64,000 nucleotides of DNA from JADCRZ01 sp037718865 (GTDB lineage: Bacteria > Bacteroidota > Bacteroidia > Chitinophagales > Chitinophagaceae). The translations under genes and the position numbers were made by a program. The notes under the pieces are model-generated. The model saw nothing but the letters and a program-made list of their open reading frames with translations, was not told where the DNA came from and ran no database searches. Shown here one piece after another: positions 46,722 through 54,342 of the stretch (positions are counted from its first letter, which is position 1; every line of letters begins with the position of its first letter). Location of the stretch: assembly GCA_037718865.1 (NCBI GenBank), contig JBBJMP010000014.1, forward strand, positions 1 through 64,000. Reading direction: 5' to 3'.

Positions 46722-47441
46722 ATGCCTCTGGCGATACCCGATACCTGGCTGTGGTTCTGCATAGCCTTTGGAGTGACGTTGTTCACTACCCTCATCATGA
46801 GCCTTCAAAGCAGATTTTTTTATACCGTTGATGTCGTTGTACGCAGGTTCACCATAATGGACCTGGAGTTTGCAGCAAACGAAAAAGAGCTCGAGAACAT
46901 CCTCGTGGGAATTAATAAGCTTGTTGCTTTCAAGGCAGGTATCGTCACAGTTGATAAAGAAAAGGTATCAAGGGCGTTAAAAGGACAAATAATAGTGGAT
47001 TTTTTGCTGTTTATGCCGGCTGCTTACGGCGGCATCTTTTTGTTGTGTATGAAGGTAGCATCTCAAATGGGACAATTCGGACAGCTCACCTTTTCCATGT
47101 TGGCATGGGCGCAGATACTGGCTTTTTTGCTTGATGCGGTGGAAAATGTATACTTGCTTCATGCGATCGGGAATGCAAAAAAGAAAGAACAACAACCAGG
47201 CTTACAAACTTCCGCGCTGTTTGCCTATCCTACCTTCCGGCTTATTGAAGCACTAAAATGGGGCATTGCACTAACCGGTGCCGTAAGTGGACTTTCTGTC
47301 ATCTTCCATTCATGGGTATCAGGCCATTATTCGTCCCGTACTTATCCATATATCTGGATATTTGCCGGTGAATTTTTGTTGTTTGTTGGCATAAGCTGGA
47401 TCCTTTCAAAACGGCGCAAGAACGCTCGGGATGATGAATGA
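46722..47441 (+). CDS. Five-helix integral membrane protein of unknown function
   Basis: I do not recognise this 239-residue protein. Hydrophobic helices lie at about 7-28 (WLWFCIAFGVTLFTTLIMSL), 88-108 (VDFLLFMPAAYGGIFLLCMKV), 125-146 (LAWAQILAFLLDAVENVYLL), 175-195 and 208-228. A ~50-residue soluble loop (FTIMDLEFAANEKELENILVG) joins helices 1 and 2, and the C terminus is short and basic. The acidic residues inside helix 3 (LLDAVENV) are unusual for a simple anchor. Position and direction suggest it acts with the patatin-like phospholipase upstream. Confidence 0.65.
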   Translation: MPLAIPDTWLWFCIAFGVTLFTTLIMSLQSRFFYTVDVVVRRFTIMDLEFAANEKELENILVGINKLVAFKAGIVTVDKEKVSRALKGQIIVDFLLFMPAAYGGIFLLCMKVASQMGQFGQLTFSMLAWAQILAFLLDAVENVYLLHAIGNAKKKEQQPGLQTSALFAYPTFRLIEALKWGIALTGAVSGLSVIFHSWVSGHYSSRTYPYIWIFAGEFLLFVGISWILSKRRKNARDDE

Positions 47442-47636
47442 TAAAATAGTCTTCACCTTAAAAGGTAGTGCGCGTTGATGGAAAGAGCGTCTGTGTGTTT
47501 ATTTCAGCGGATACAGGATGGTGCAGGACGGTTATATAATCAGATGTGCTACTTTTAATTTATTCTTTAACAGGTTGACATAATGAGTTAATTTTCAGTA
47601 TAACCTAATTGACCTGTTCCTGTTGAATCTCAAACG

Positions 47637-48479
47637 ATGGTAACAACCCGGCGGGGTACCGCAGACAGGCCTGAAATAAATCTTTCTACGGAGTATGGAA
47701 TGACCGATTTTACCAGTTTCCCAAAAACAGTGCGTGCTTACGATTTTGCCTTATACGGAATCAAACACATATCAAATGCTATGCTGGTGATGACCCTCAG
47801 TGCCGGAGCTGAATTGTGTAAGATCCTCAATGAGCCCGCTACAGTAATAAAATGCAATGAGGCCATCGCCCGCCTGAAAAAATACGTGCCTGACCCCAAT
47901 GGCGCCAAGCAGGCCGCAGCCTTGCTCGGATTGTCGGGGCTAGTACCGCCGGAAAAGGCCAATGCGTTTTTATCTGTTGGCGGAGTAAAGAACTTTTCGA
48001 CCTTTTTTGGATATTACATGCTCCAGGCAAAGGCCAAAGCGGGTGACTACCAGAGATCGCTGGATGCCATACGTGAATATTGGGGAGCCATGATCAATCT
48101 GGGAGCCACTACCTTCTGGGAAGATTTCAATGTAGAGTGGTTACCAGGTGCATCCCGCATTGACGAACTGCCAAAGCCCGGGCAGAAAGACATCCACGGT
48201 GACTTTGGCGCCTACTGTTATATAGGTTTCAGACACAGCCTTTGCCATGGCTGGGCGTCGGGACCAACACCCTGGCTAACGGAGCACGTCCTTGGCATTA
48301 AAGTGGTTGTGCCCGGATGCAGGGTCATTGAAGTAAGGCCACATTTGGGAGATCTAAAATTTGCAGAGGGCTCTTTTCCTACACCGTACGGATTGGTAAA
48401 GGTTAAACACGTCAAACTTTCAAACGGAAAAATTCAATCCAATATTACCGCCCCAGAAGAAGTCAAAGTAATTCGCTGA
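47637..48479 (+). pseudogene. 5'-truncated GH78 alpha-L-rhamnosidase (C-terminal part)
   Basis: The 280 codons match only the last third of a bacterial alpha-L-rhamnosidase: end of the (alpha/alpha)6 barrel (NFSTFFGYYMLQA, GATTFWEDFNVEWLPG, SLCHGWASGPTPWL) and the C-terminal beta-domain (VLGIKVVVPGCRVIEVRPHLGDL, GLVKVKHVKL). Full proteins have about 700-1100 residues, with the catalytic acid region N-terminal to this fragment. In the 195 bp upstream (47442-47636) no rhamnosidase sequence remains, and the frame is closed by a TGA at 47610. AACAGGT/ACCTGTT arms flank a 35-40 bp segment there, possibly the scar of the deletion. A remnant, probably inactive. Confidence 0.8.
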
Positions 48480-48490
48480 TAAACATTCCT

Positions 48491-50317
48491 ATGATACTAA
48501 AGTATGCCCTTGTCGGCTCGTGCCTGGCTGCCTTACAGCTTCTTTGCCCTCTGCCTGGCTTATCACAGATAACCAGCCACGGTAAACAATTGATCTCTTC
48601 ATCTAAAGCAGATACCTGGGTAGCTACCGATGCGCTTGGCCGTAAGACGGTAATGGAAGCGCAGGGAGGAAAGATCAGGAAAGATAAGTTCGCGGGAATA
48701 TTCTATTTCATCTGGCAGGGCGCGCACGGGTATGATAAACACGGAGGTGGCCGGCCCGATGAAGGCGTGATGCAAAAATCTCCGTCAGATACCGTGAGCC
48801 CTTATGACATCAGCAAACTGCTGGCTGCAAACCCGGACAGCCCGGCATACGGACCGATAAATGCATTTCATCACTGGGGTGAGCCCTACTTCGGTTATTA
48901 CCTGCCTGACGATGAATGGATAATCAGGAAGCATGCGCAAATGCTGTCGGATGCCGGGATAGACTTGATCATACTGGATGTAACCAATGCCGCTATTTAC
49001 ATTCCGCAGGTAACGAAGATCGCCCAAACGTATATGGCTATGCGAGCCGAAGGGAAGTCTACCCCTTCATTTGCATTTATCGTAAACAGTGCACCTGAAC
49101 GAACGGTGAGGCGGCTGTACGACAGCATCTATAAAAAGAATATGTTCCCTGACCTGTGGTTTTACTGGAAAGGAAAGCCATTGCTGCTCTGTCCCCCCCA
49201 GGCTTTGACGGCGGAGATTTCCGGTTTCTTTACTACGCGTCATTCCTGGGCCTGGACCAAGGATCAGAAATGGTATGAAGACGGGAAAGATAAGTGGCCG
49301 TGGCTGGACCACACCCCGCAAAATTTTGGCTGGCATGAATCGAAGGATAAGGCTGAACAGATCAGTGTTGCCATTGCCGAACATCCCATTTCAAATATTG
49401 GGAGAAGTTTTCACGATGGCCTTGAGCCCGCTGAAAAGCAGCCGGGAAAAGGTTATTATTTCGCGGAGCAATGGAAACGGGCGCTCGAAGTTGATCCGGA
49501 ATTTGTTTTTATAACGGGATGGAACGAGTGGGTGGCGATGCGCTTTAATAACGGGGCCGCCGGTAACATGATAGGCAAGCCGATCAAAAAAGGGGAAACT
49601 TATTTTGTTGACCTGTATAACGAAGAGTTTAGCCGCGATGCAGAGCCTGTAAAAGGTGCTTTCCATGATAATTACTATTACCAGCTGGTTGATCACGTTA
49701 GGAAATTCAAAGGCTCCCGGTCTATTCCGGTTTTTAAATCCATGAACAGCATTTCGGTTGATGGCCGTTTTGCCGACTGGCAAAAAGTACAGGCCGTTTT
49801 TTTGGACGACAAGGGTGATGTGCTTCACCGCAAACATCCGGGCTGGGGAAGGATAAAAGAGTACACAGACAATACCGGCAGAAATGATATCATTGAATCA
49901 AAAATAACCAGTGACAAGGAAAATGTGTACTTCTATGTTAAAACGGCCAATGCCTTAACAGCCTGGAACAGTCCCCGGTGGATGAACCTGCTGATCAGCG
50001 TGAACGGTCTGAATTCGGGATGGGAAGGTTTCACGTTCATGGTTAACCGCGTTATTCAAAGCAGTGGTAACACCATGTTGGAACGTTCACAGCATGGGTG
50101 GGAGTGGCAGAAGGTGTCAGACATCAAATATCGCTCGGGCGATCATGAACTGGAACTGGCCATTCCCAAAAAAGCACTGGGAATCCGGGGAGGCAAATTC
50201 TTTATCGATTTTAAATGGTCCGATAATTCCCTGGCTGATGGAAATCCCCTGGACTGGCTCGATAAGGGCGATGCTGCTCCCAATGCACGGTTTGCGTATC
50301 GGTATATAAAGGAATAG
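48491..50317 (+). CDS. Secreted GH71/99-like glycosidase with C-terminal CBM9-like domain
   Basis: A 608-residue protein with a signal peptide (residues ~1-26, ending GLSQ). The N-terminal two-thirds resemble the uncharacterised GH71/99-like clan: FAGIFYFIWQGAHGYD, FHHWGEPYFGYYLPDDEW, HAQMLSDAGIDLIILDVTNA, KPLLLCPP and FVFITGWNEWVAMRF, the last with a plausible catalytic Glu in WNEW. The C-terminal ~190 residues (SISVDGRFADWQKV, NVYFYVKTANALT, HELELAIPKKALG) form a CBM9-like sugar-binding sandwich. The linkage cleaved is unknown. The gene starts 11 bp after the rhamnosidase remnant, so the two were once co-transcribed. Confidence 0.75.
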   Translation: MILKYALVGSCLAALQLLCPLPGLSQITSHGKQLISSSKADTWVATDALGRKTVMEAQGGKIRKDKFAGIFYFIWQGAHGYDKHGGGRPDEGVMQKSPSDTVSPYDISKLLAANPDSPAYGPINAFHHWGEPYFGYYLPDDEWIIRKHAQMLSDAGIDLIILDVTNAAIYIPQVTKIAQTYMAMRAEGKSTPSFAFIVNSAPERTVRRLYDSIYKKNMFPDLWFYWKGKPLLLCPPQALTAEISGFFTTRHSWAWTKDQKWYEDGKDKWPWLDHTPQNFGWHESKDKAEQISVAIAEHPISNIGRSFHDGLEPAEKQPGKGYYFAEQWKRALEVDPEFVFITGWNEWVAMRFNNGAAGNMIGKPIKKGETYFVDLYNEEFSRDAEPVKGAFHDNYYYQLVDHVRKFKGSRSIPVFKSMNSISVDGRFADWQKVQAVFLDDKGDVLHRKHPGWGRIKEYTDNTGRNDIIESKITSDKENVYFYVKTANALTAWNSPRWMNLLISVNGLNSGWEGFTFMVNRVIQSSGNTMLERSQHGWEWQKVSDIKYRSGDHELELAIPKKALGIRGGKFFIDFKWSDNSLADGNPLDWLDKGDAAPNARFAYRYIKE

Positions 50318-50453
50318 GGTGGCGCAGCTTATTACAATCCATTATCCTTATATTTATAGTGTACGGTTTTTTCCTTAGGATTCTGTCAAAGACCACCTAA
50401 AAGCTCCTGATATTCTTAAAAGTGATTATTTTAGGAAAAATTTCGACAACCTA

Positions 50454-50600
50454 ATGGTTACTAAAAACGGAAATGGCGTTAAAGAAAAATCCCTGGAGAG
50501 CTGGATCTGGGATGCGGCATGCAGCATAAGAGGGGCACAGGATGCAGCCAAGTTTAAAGATTATATCCTCCCCAAATCAGGGTGCATGAGTTGGATTTAA
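50454..50600 (+). pseudogene. N-terminal fragment of a type I restriction-modification methylase (HsdM)
   Basis: The 48 codons read MVTKNGNGVKEKSLESWIWD and then AACSIRGAQDAAKFKDYILP. This closely resembles the start of HsdM N-6 adenine methylases (SLE-W-WxAACxxRG...FKDYILPLIF). Homology ends exactly at ILP, after which eight unrelated codons lead to a stop. The SAM-binding and NPPY catalytic regions are gone. The frame is open for about 25 codons before the ATG with no recognisable identity. It is the first of several restriction-modification remnants up to 51796. Confidence 0.7.
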
Positions 50601-50711
50601 TATATACGAGGAAGGCCATACGGAAGAATTATCATTAGCAGCAGAAGAGGAAGTGGTGTACCGGTCATCTTAAAAGGGAAAACGGGTCGGTCGATAATGG
50701 AGACAGGCTAT

Positions 50712-50779
50712 TTCTCCAACAGGTGTTGGAGAATTGAAAACGGAAATCATGCAATTCTCCAACAGCCGTTGGAGAATTG
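50712..50779. repeat. Twin hairpins with shared arms upstream of the DUF1016 gene
   Basis: Two perfect inverted repeats use the same arm sequence: TTCTCCAAC-aggt-GTTGGAGAA at 50712-50733 and CAATTCTCCAAC-agcc-GTTGGAGAATTG at 50752-50779. They lie 18 bp apart in the 260-bp gap between the HsdM fragment and the DUF1016 gene. They could be recombination sites, part of an operator, or a former IS end. No function is established. The rest of 50318-50860 holds no other recognisable gene. Confidence 0.7.
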
Positions 50780-50860
50780 GCAACACGTGATAATGCTAAG
50801 ACAATGAAGACCTGCATGCAGCAATGACCGACCGCTGAACAGATTGCTTATAAACCAGTA

Positions 50861-51454
50861 ATGCCGAAAGAGATAACAGCATATAAAGCGCTTTTAGACG
50901 AGATTGTACAAGAGATCGGGCGGCACCGCATCAAGGCAGCCCATGAGCTCAATACAACCCAAATGCAACTTTATTTTTCAATAGGCAGATCAATAGTGCA
51001 AAAGCAGGAACAGGAAGGATGTGGAAAGTCAGTGGTCGGACAATTAGCGGCAGACCTCGTCCGGTTAACCAAAAGCAGTAAAGGCTTTTCAGCACAAAAC
51101 CTCTGGTATATGCGGCAGTTCTTCCAGGAATATAAAGACAACGAAACGCTTCAGCAACTGGCCTTTCAGATTCCCTGGGGACAAAACCTGCTTATCCTAA
51201 GCAAACTGAAAGACGAACAATACCGCCATTACTACCTGTCAAAAACAGTAGAAGCCGCCTGGAGCCGCAATACCTTACTCAACCAGATCAAAGCGGAAGC
51301 CCATACCAGGCAAAAGCCGGCTCCCGGACAGCACAACTTTACCAATACCTTGCCCGCCCATCTCGGCGAACAGGCCATGGAAATGCCGTCCTTACTGAGG
51401 AAGATAATTTGGATAAAGCTGCTAATTTTGTTGATGAGTTATTTTCTTTATTGA
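50861..51454 (+). pseudogene. Truncated DUF1016 (YhcG-like) protein lacking its PD-(D/E)XK nuclease domain
   Basis: 197 codons. Residues 1-170 are a full DUF1016 N-terminal domain (ITAYKALLDEIVQEIGRHRI, MQLYFSIGRSIVQKQEQEG, FSAQNLWYMRQFFQEY, IPWGQNLLILSKLKDEQYRHYYL, HNFTNTLPAHLGEQA). Family members continue for another ~170 residues with a PD-(D/E)XK nuclease. Here homology stops around base 51385, and the frame runs through foreign sequence (LLRKIIWIKLLILLMSYF) to a stop. Such genes often lie inside hsd operons. The deletion joins this gene to the tail of another one, perhaps hsdR. A shortened protein could still be made, but without nuclease activity. Confidence 0.75.
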
Positions 51455-51468
51455 ATAAAGCGATGTGA
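51388..51468 (+). pseudogene. C-terminal tail of a lost gene (possibly hsdR)
   Basis: In the +1 frame relative to the DUF1016 gene, 26 codons read VLTEEDNLDKAANFVDELF and SLLNKAM before a TGA. They are protein-like and begin where DUF1016 homology ends. The stop lies 7 bp before the YgjP-like metallopeptidase gene, the spacing of a normal operon partner. HsdR is the usual upstream neighbour of that peptidase in type I restriction loci, so this may be its last residues. The identity is an inference; the tail alone is too short to prove it. Confidence 0.4.
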
Positions 51469-51475
51469 TTGTAGT

Positions 51476-51796
51476 ATGAAAAAGAGGAAAGATAGAAATG
51501 AATTTAAATCAAGGGTAAAAGAGTTTGCAGATAAAATGCAAATAACGATCAATCATCTTGCTGTGCGTCCGATGACAAACAAATGGGCTTCCTGTTCTAC
51601 TGATGGCAACCTTAATTTTAATGATGAGTTGCTGCAAATGGATACGGAGATTGGAGACTATGTAATTGTTCACGAGCTGCTTCATTTCAAAGTTCCCAAT
51701 CATGGCAAACTCTGGAAAAGCTTCATGACTGCATACTTGGGAGACTATGAGAAGATTGAAAAGAGATTGAAAGGAACAAGCGAAACAGACTTGTAA
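51476..51796 (+). CDS. YgjP-like (DUF45) zinc metallopeptidase of restriction-modification loci
   Basis: A 106-residue protein with the zinc-peptidase motif HELLH (~72-76) in VIVHELLHFKVPNHGKLW, where the later His completes the metal site. The typical RPMTNKWASCSTDGNLNFN strand precedes it. Short stand-alone versions of this family are regularly the last gene after hsdR in type I restriction-modification operons, where their role is unclear. Here the operon upstream is degraded, yet this gene is intact. The ATG lies 7 bp after the remnant tail. It is also possible that it acts independently in the cytosol as a general metallopeptidase. Confidence 0.8.
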   Translation: MKKRKDRNEFKSRVKEFADKMQITINHLAVRPMTNKWASCSTDGNLNFNDELLQMDTEIGDYVIVHELLHFKVPNHGKLWKSFMTAYLGDYEKIEKRLKGTSETDL

Positions 51797-51844
51797 AATA
51801 TCGTTGACTTTATCTGACGCCCACATCATTAAACACTGCATATT

Positions 51845-52702
51845 ATGAAAAACATTCCGGTTCGTTACATGCTCTTTATATCTATAATATCTTCTTCCGT
51901 TATCGCCCAGGAGTTAAAAGAAATCCCGCTTTGGCCGAATGGTGCTCCGGGATCGGAAGGTAAAACCGGTGCCGAGAAAGTAAGAATAGCGGAAACCGGT
52001 GATCATGTAGTTTCAAACATTCATCATCCTTCCATAACTCCATATCTGCCTGCAAAAAATGCAAGCGGTGTGGCGGTGATCATTGCTCCGGGCGGCGGCC
52101 ACCGGGAACTTTGGATCGATCACGAAGGTTATAATCCTGCGTCTTGGTTTCGCGACCATGGAATTGCCGCCGTGGTGCTAAAATACCGCCTGGCCCGAGA
52201 TACCAACTCCACATACGCTATCGAGAAGGAGGCGCTCGCTGATATTCAAAGGGCAATACGGTTGGTGCGCAGTCGTGCAAAAGAATGGAACATCGATACA
52301 ACTAAGATCGGCGTGATGGGTTTTTCTGCAGGGGGAGAACTGGCTGCCTTATCAGCAATGCGCTTTGATGAGGATAAGGCAGGAAAGGATGTCATTGATC
52401 ATCACAGATCGTTTCCAAATTTCCAGGCATTGATTTATCCCGGCGGGTCAAAAAATATTGAAGCCAAAAAAAATGCGCCACCCCTGTTTTTGGTAGGAGG
52501 CTACAAAGACAGGCCTGATATATCAGAAGGCATTGCGCAGGTTTATTTAAAATATAAACAGGCAGGAATACCTGCGGAGCTTCACATTTATTCAGATGCA
52601 GGCCATGGCTTTGGCATGCGAAAAAGCAACCAGAGAGCCGTATCTCATTGGCCGGAAAGATTTATGGAATGGCTGGCCGAAATAAATTTGCTAAAACCGT
52701 GA
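51845..52702 (+). CDS. Secreted alpha/beta-hydrolase (acetyl/feruloyl esterase-like)
   Basis: A 285-residue esterase with a signal peptide (residues ~1-21, ending VIAQ). The oxyanion motif is APGGGHRELWIDHEGYN, the nucleophile elbow GFSAGGELAALS (Ser ~160), and the acid/His are in GGYKDRPD and DAGHGFGMR. It is a paralogue of the enzyme at 15556-16476, sharing AAVVLKYRL, ADIQRAIRLVRSRAKEW and IGVMGFSAGG. In a polysaccharide locus it would remove acyl decorations so that glycosidases can act. It is convergent with the aldehyde dehydrogenase gene (19 bp between the ends). Confidence 0.85.
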   Translation: MKNIPVRYMLFISIISSSVIAQELKEIPLWPNGAPGSEGKTGAEKVRIAETGDHVVSNIHHPSITPYLPAKNASGVAVIIAPGGGHRELWIDHEGYNPASWFRDHGIAAVVLKYRLARDTNSTYAIEKEALADIQRAIRLVRSRAKEWNIDTTKIGVMGFSAGGELAALSAMRFDEDKAGKDVIDHHRSFPNFQALIYPGGSKNIEAKKNAPPLFLVGGYKDRPDISEGIAQVYLKYKQAGIPAELHIYSDAGHGFGMRKSNQRAVSHWPERFMEWLAEINLLKP

Positions 52703-52721
52703 TTTGCTACTTGAATAAAGA

Positions 52722-54314
52722 TCAGGTCAGGCTGTCTTTTGTCCAGTTTCCATCAACCAGTCGCGTAATACCTAATGGGTTTGCGTTTTTTAAAGGGTCG
52801 GGTAACAGGTCATCGGGAAAATCCTGGTAAGCAACAGGCCTCACAAAACGGGAGATGGCTGCTGTTCCTACGGAAGTGAATTTGGCATCCGTTGTTGAAG
52901 GAAACGGGCCCCCATGATGCATAGAATGGCAGACTTCAACGCCCGTAGGATAACCGCCGTAAATCAACCGCCCTGCCTTTTGAACTATAGTGCTGACGAT
53001 TGTTTTTACCAATAGCTCATCTCCTGCGGCTGCATGAACTGAAGCGGTCAGTTGCCCTTCCAGCGATTGCAAAACCTTGTCTAATTCCTGGCCGGTCTTA
53101 CATAAAACCACCAGCGTGGCAGGACCAAAAACCTCTTCTGAAAAAGCCTTGTCTGATAAAAAATCGTTAGCGCTGATGGTATGCGCCACCGCTCCTGCTT
53201 CATATTTTTCTGATGAGGCCTTTTGTATGGCGGTTGCCAACAGCGAAATTTCATGTTTATCCCGCAGTGACTTAACACCTTCATTATACGCCTTACAAAT
53301 ATTTTTATTCAGCATCGTAGCTGGAGTAGCGGCCTTTATCTGTTCTGAAAATGCTGCCAGGAAAAGATCCGTGGCTTCACTTTCAATCATTAATACCAGG
53401 CCCGGGTTTGTACAAAATTGACCCGCTCCCATTATGACAGAAGCAGTAAGGTCTTTTGCAATTTTTTCCTTTTGATTTACCAGTGCGTTTTCCATTAGGA
53501 TTAAGGGATTAACACTGCTCATTTCTGCATACACCGGAATTGGATCCGGGCGTGACATGGCCGCATGAAACAGCCGCATTCCCACATTCCGGGATCCTGT
53601 AAAGCCAACGGCCTTGATTACCGGGTGCTGCACCAACGTGATCACATCTTCATGAGAGAGATAAACACTGGAAAACACGCCTTCGGGCATTCCTGTACTC
53701 TTTGCAGCTTTCACAATCGCCGATGAAACCAGTTCATTTGTTCCCGGGTGTGAAGAGTGCGCCTTTACGATAACAGGGCAGCCGGCGGCTAGCGCCGAAG
53801 CAGTGTCTCCGCCCGCCGTAGAAAAAGCAAGCGGAAAATTACTGGCGCCAAAAACGGCAATTGTTCCAATGGGTATAAGCATTCTCCTGATATCCGACCT
53901 TGGGAGCGGCTTTCTCTCCGGCAGTGCTTTGTCTATTCGCGCATCAACCCACCAGCCCTCGCGCAACAGGTTGGCGAATAGCTGTAATTGTCCGCAGGTA
54001 CGTCCCCTTTCCCCGGTTATCCTCCCAATGGGCAGGCCTGTTTCTTCAGCACAGCGTTCCAATAAAGTATCCCCGAGCTGCATGATTTCAGATGCGATAG
54101 CGTCCAGAAAGGCTGCCCTTTTTTCATAGGATATTTCACTATAAAACTGAAAAGCCTTTTTGCTTAAAGAAAGAACGTATTCCAGTTCCGTTTCTGTAGC
54201 TATATGAAAGTTATCCTGCAAGAAACTGTTTTTACCCGGCGCAAAGGCCTGGAAGGTTTTATCGCCTTTCGCACTGGTGGTAAATCCCGTATAATTTTGT
54301 CCTGTTAACAGCAT
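52722..54314 (-). CDS. Aldehyde dehydrogenase, 2-oxoglutarate-semialdehyde dehydrogenase type
   Basis: A 530-residue NAD(P)-dependent ALDH of the ketoglutarate-semialdehyde dehydrogenase group. Signs are FGASNFPLAFSTAGGDTASALAAGCPVIVKAHSSHPGTNELV (cofactor site), GFTGSRNVGMRLF, the general base Glu in YAEMSSVNP and the nucleophile Cys in GAGQFCTNPGL. The frame can be opened from a TTG at 54341, but the family start is MLLTGQNYTGF, ATG 54314. It lies last in the PUL 3 operon, 28 bp after the MFS gene. It would oxidise 2,5-dioxopentanoate from a C5 acid pathway to 2-oxoglutarate, or another aldehyde released from the sugar acid. Confidence 0.85.
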   Translation of the reverse strand: MLLTGQNYTGFTTSAKGDKTFQAFAPGKNSFLQDNFHIATETELEYVLSLSKKAFQFYSEISYEKRAAFLDAIASEIMQLGDTLLERCAEETGLPIGRITGERGRTCGQLQLFANLLREGWWVDARIDKALPERKPLPRSDIRRMLIPIGTIAVFGASNFPLAFSTAGGDTASALAAGCPVIVKAHSSHPGTNELVSSAIVKAAKSTGMPEGVFSSVYLSHEDVITLVQHPVIKAVGFTGSRNVGMRLFHAAMSRPDPIPVYAEMSSVNPLILMENALVNQKEKIAKDLTASVIMGAGQFCTNPGLVLMIESEATDLFLAAFSEQIKAATPATMLNKNICKAYNEGVKSLRDKHEISLLATAIQKASSEKYEAGAVAHTISANDFLSDKAFSEEVFGPATLVVLCKTGQELDKVLQSLEGQLTASVHAAAGDELLVKTIVSTIVQKAGRLIYGGYPTGVEVCHSMHHGGPFPSTTDAKFTSVGTAAISRFVRPVAYQDFPDDLLPDPLKNANPLGITRLVDGNWTKDSLT

Positions 54315-54342
54315 AGGTATTTTTTTAGATAAATTTAGCAAG

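Noticed and set aside
45194..47441. Known CBASS or similar defence operon with patatin effector
   Set aside because: There is no cyclase, sensor or ancillary gene next to it, so only an open question is reported.
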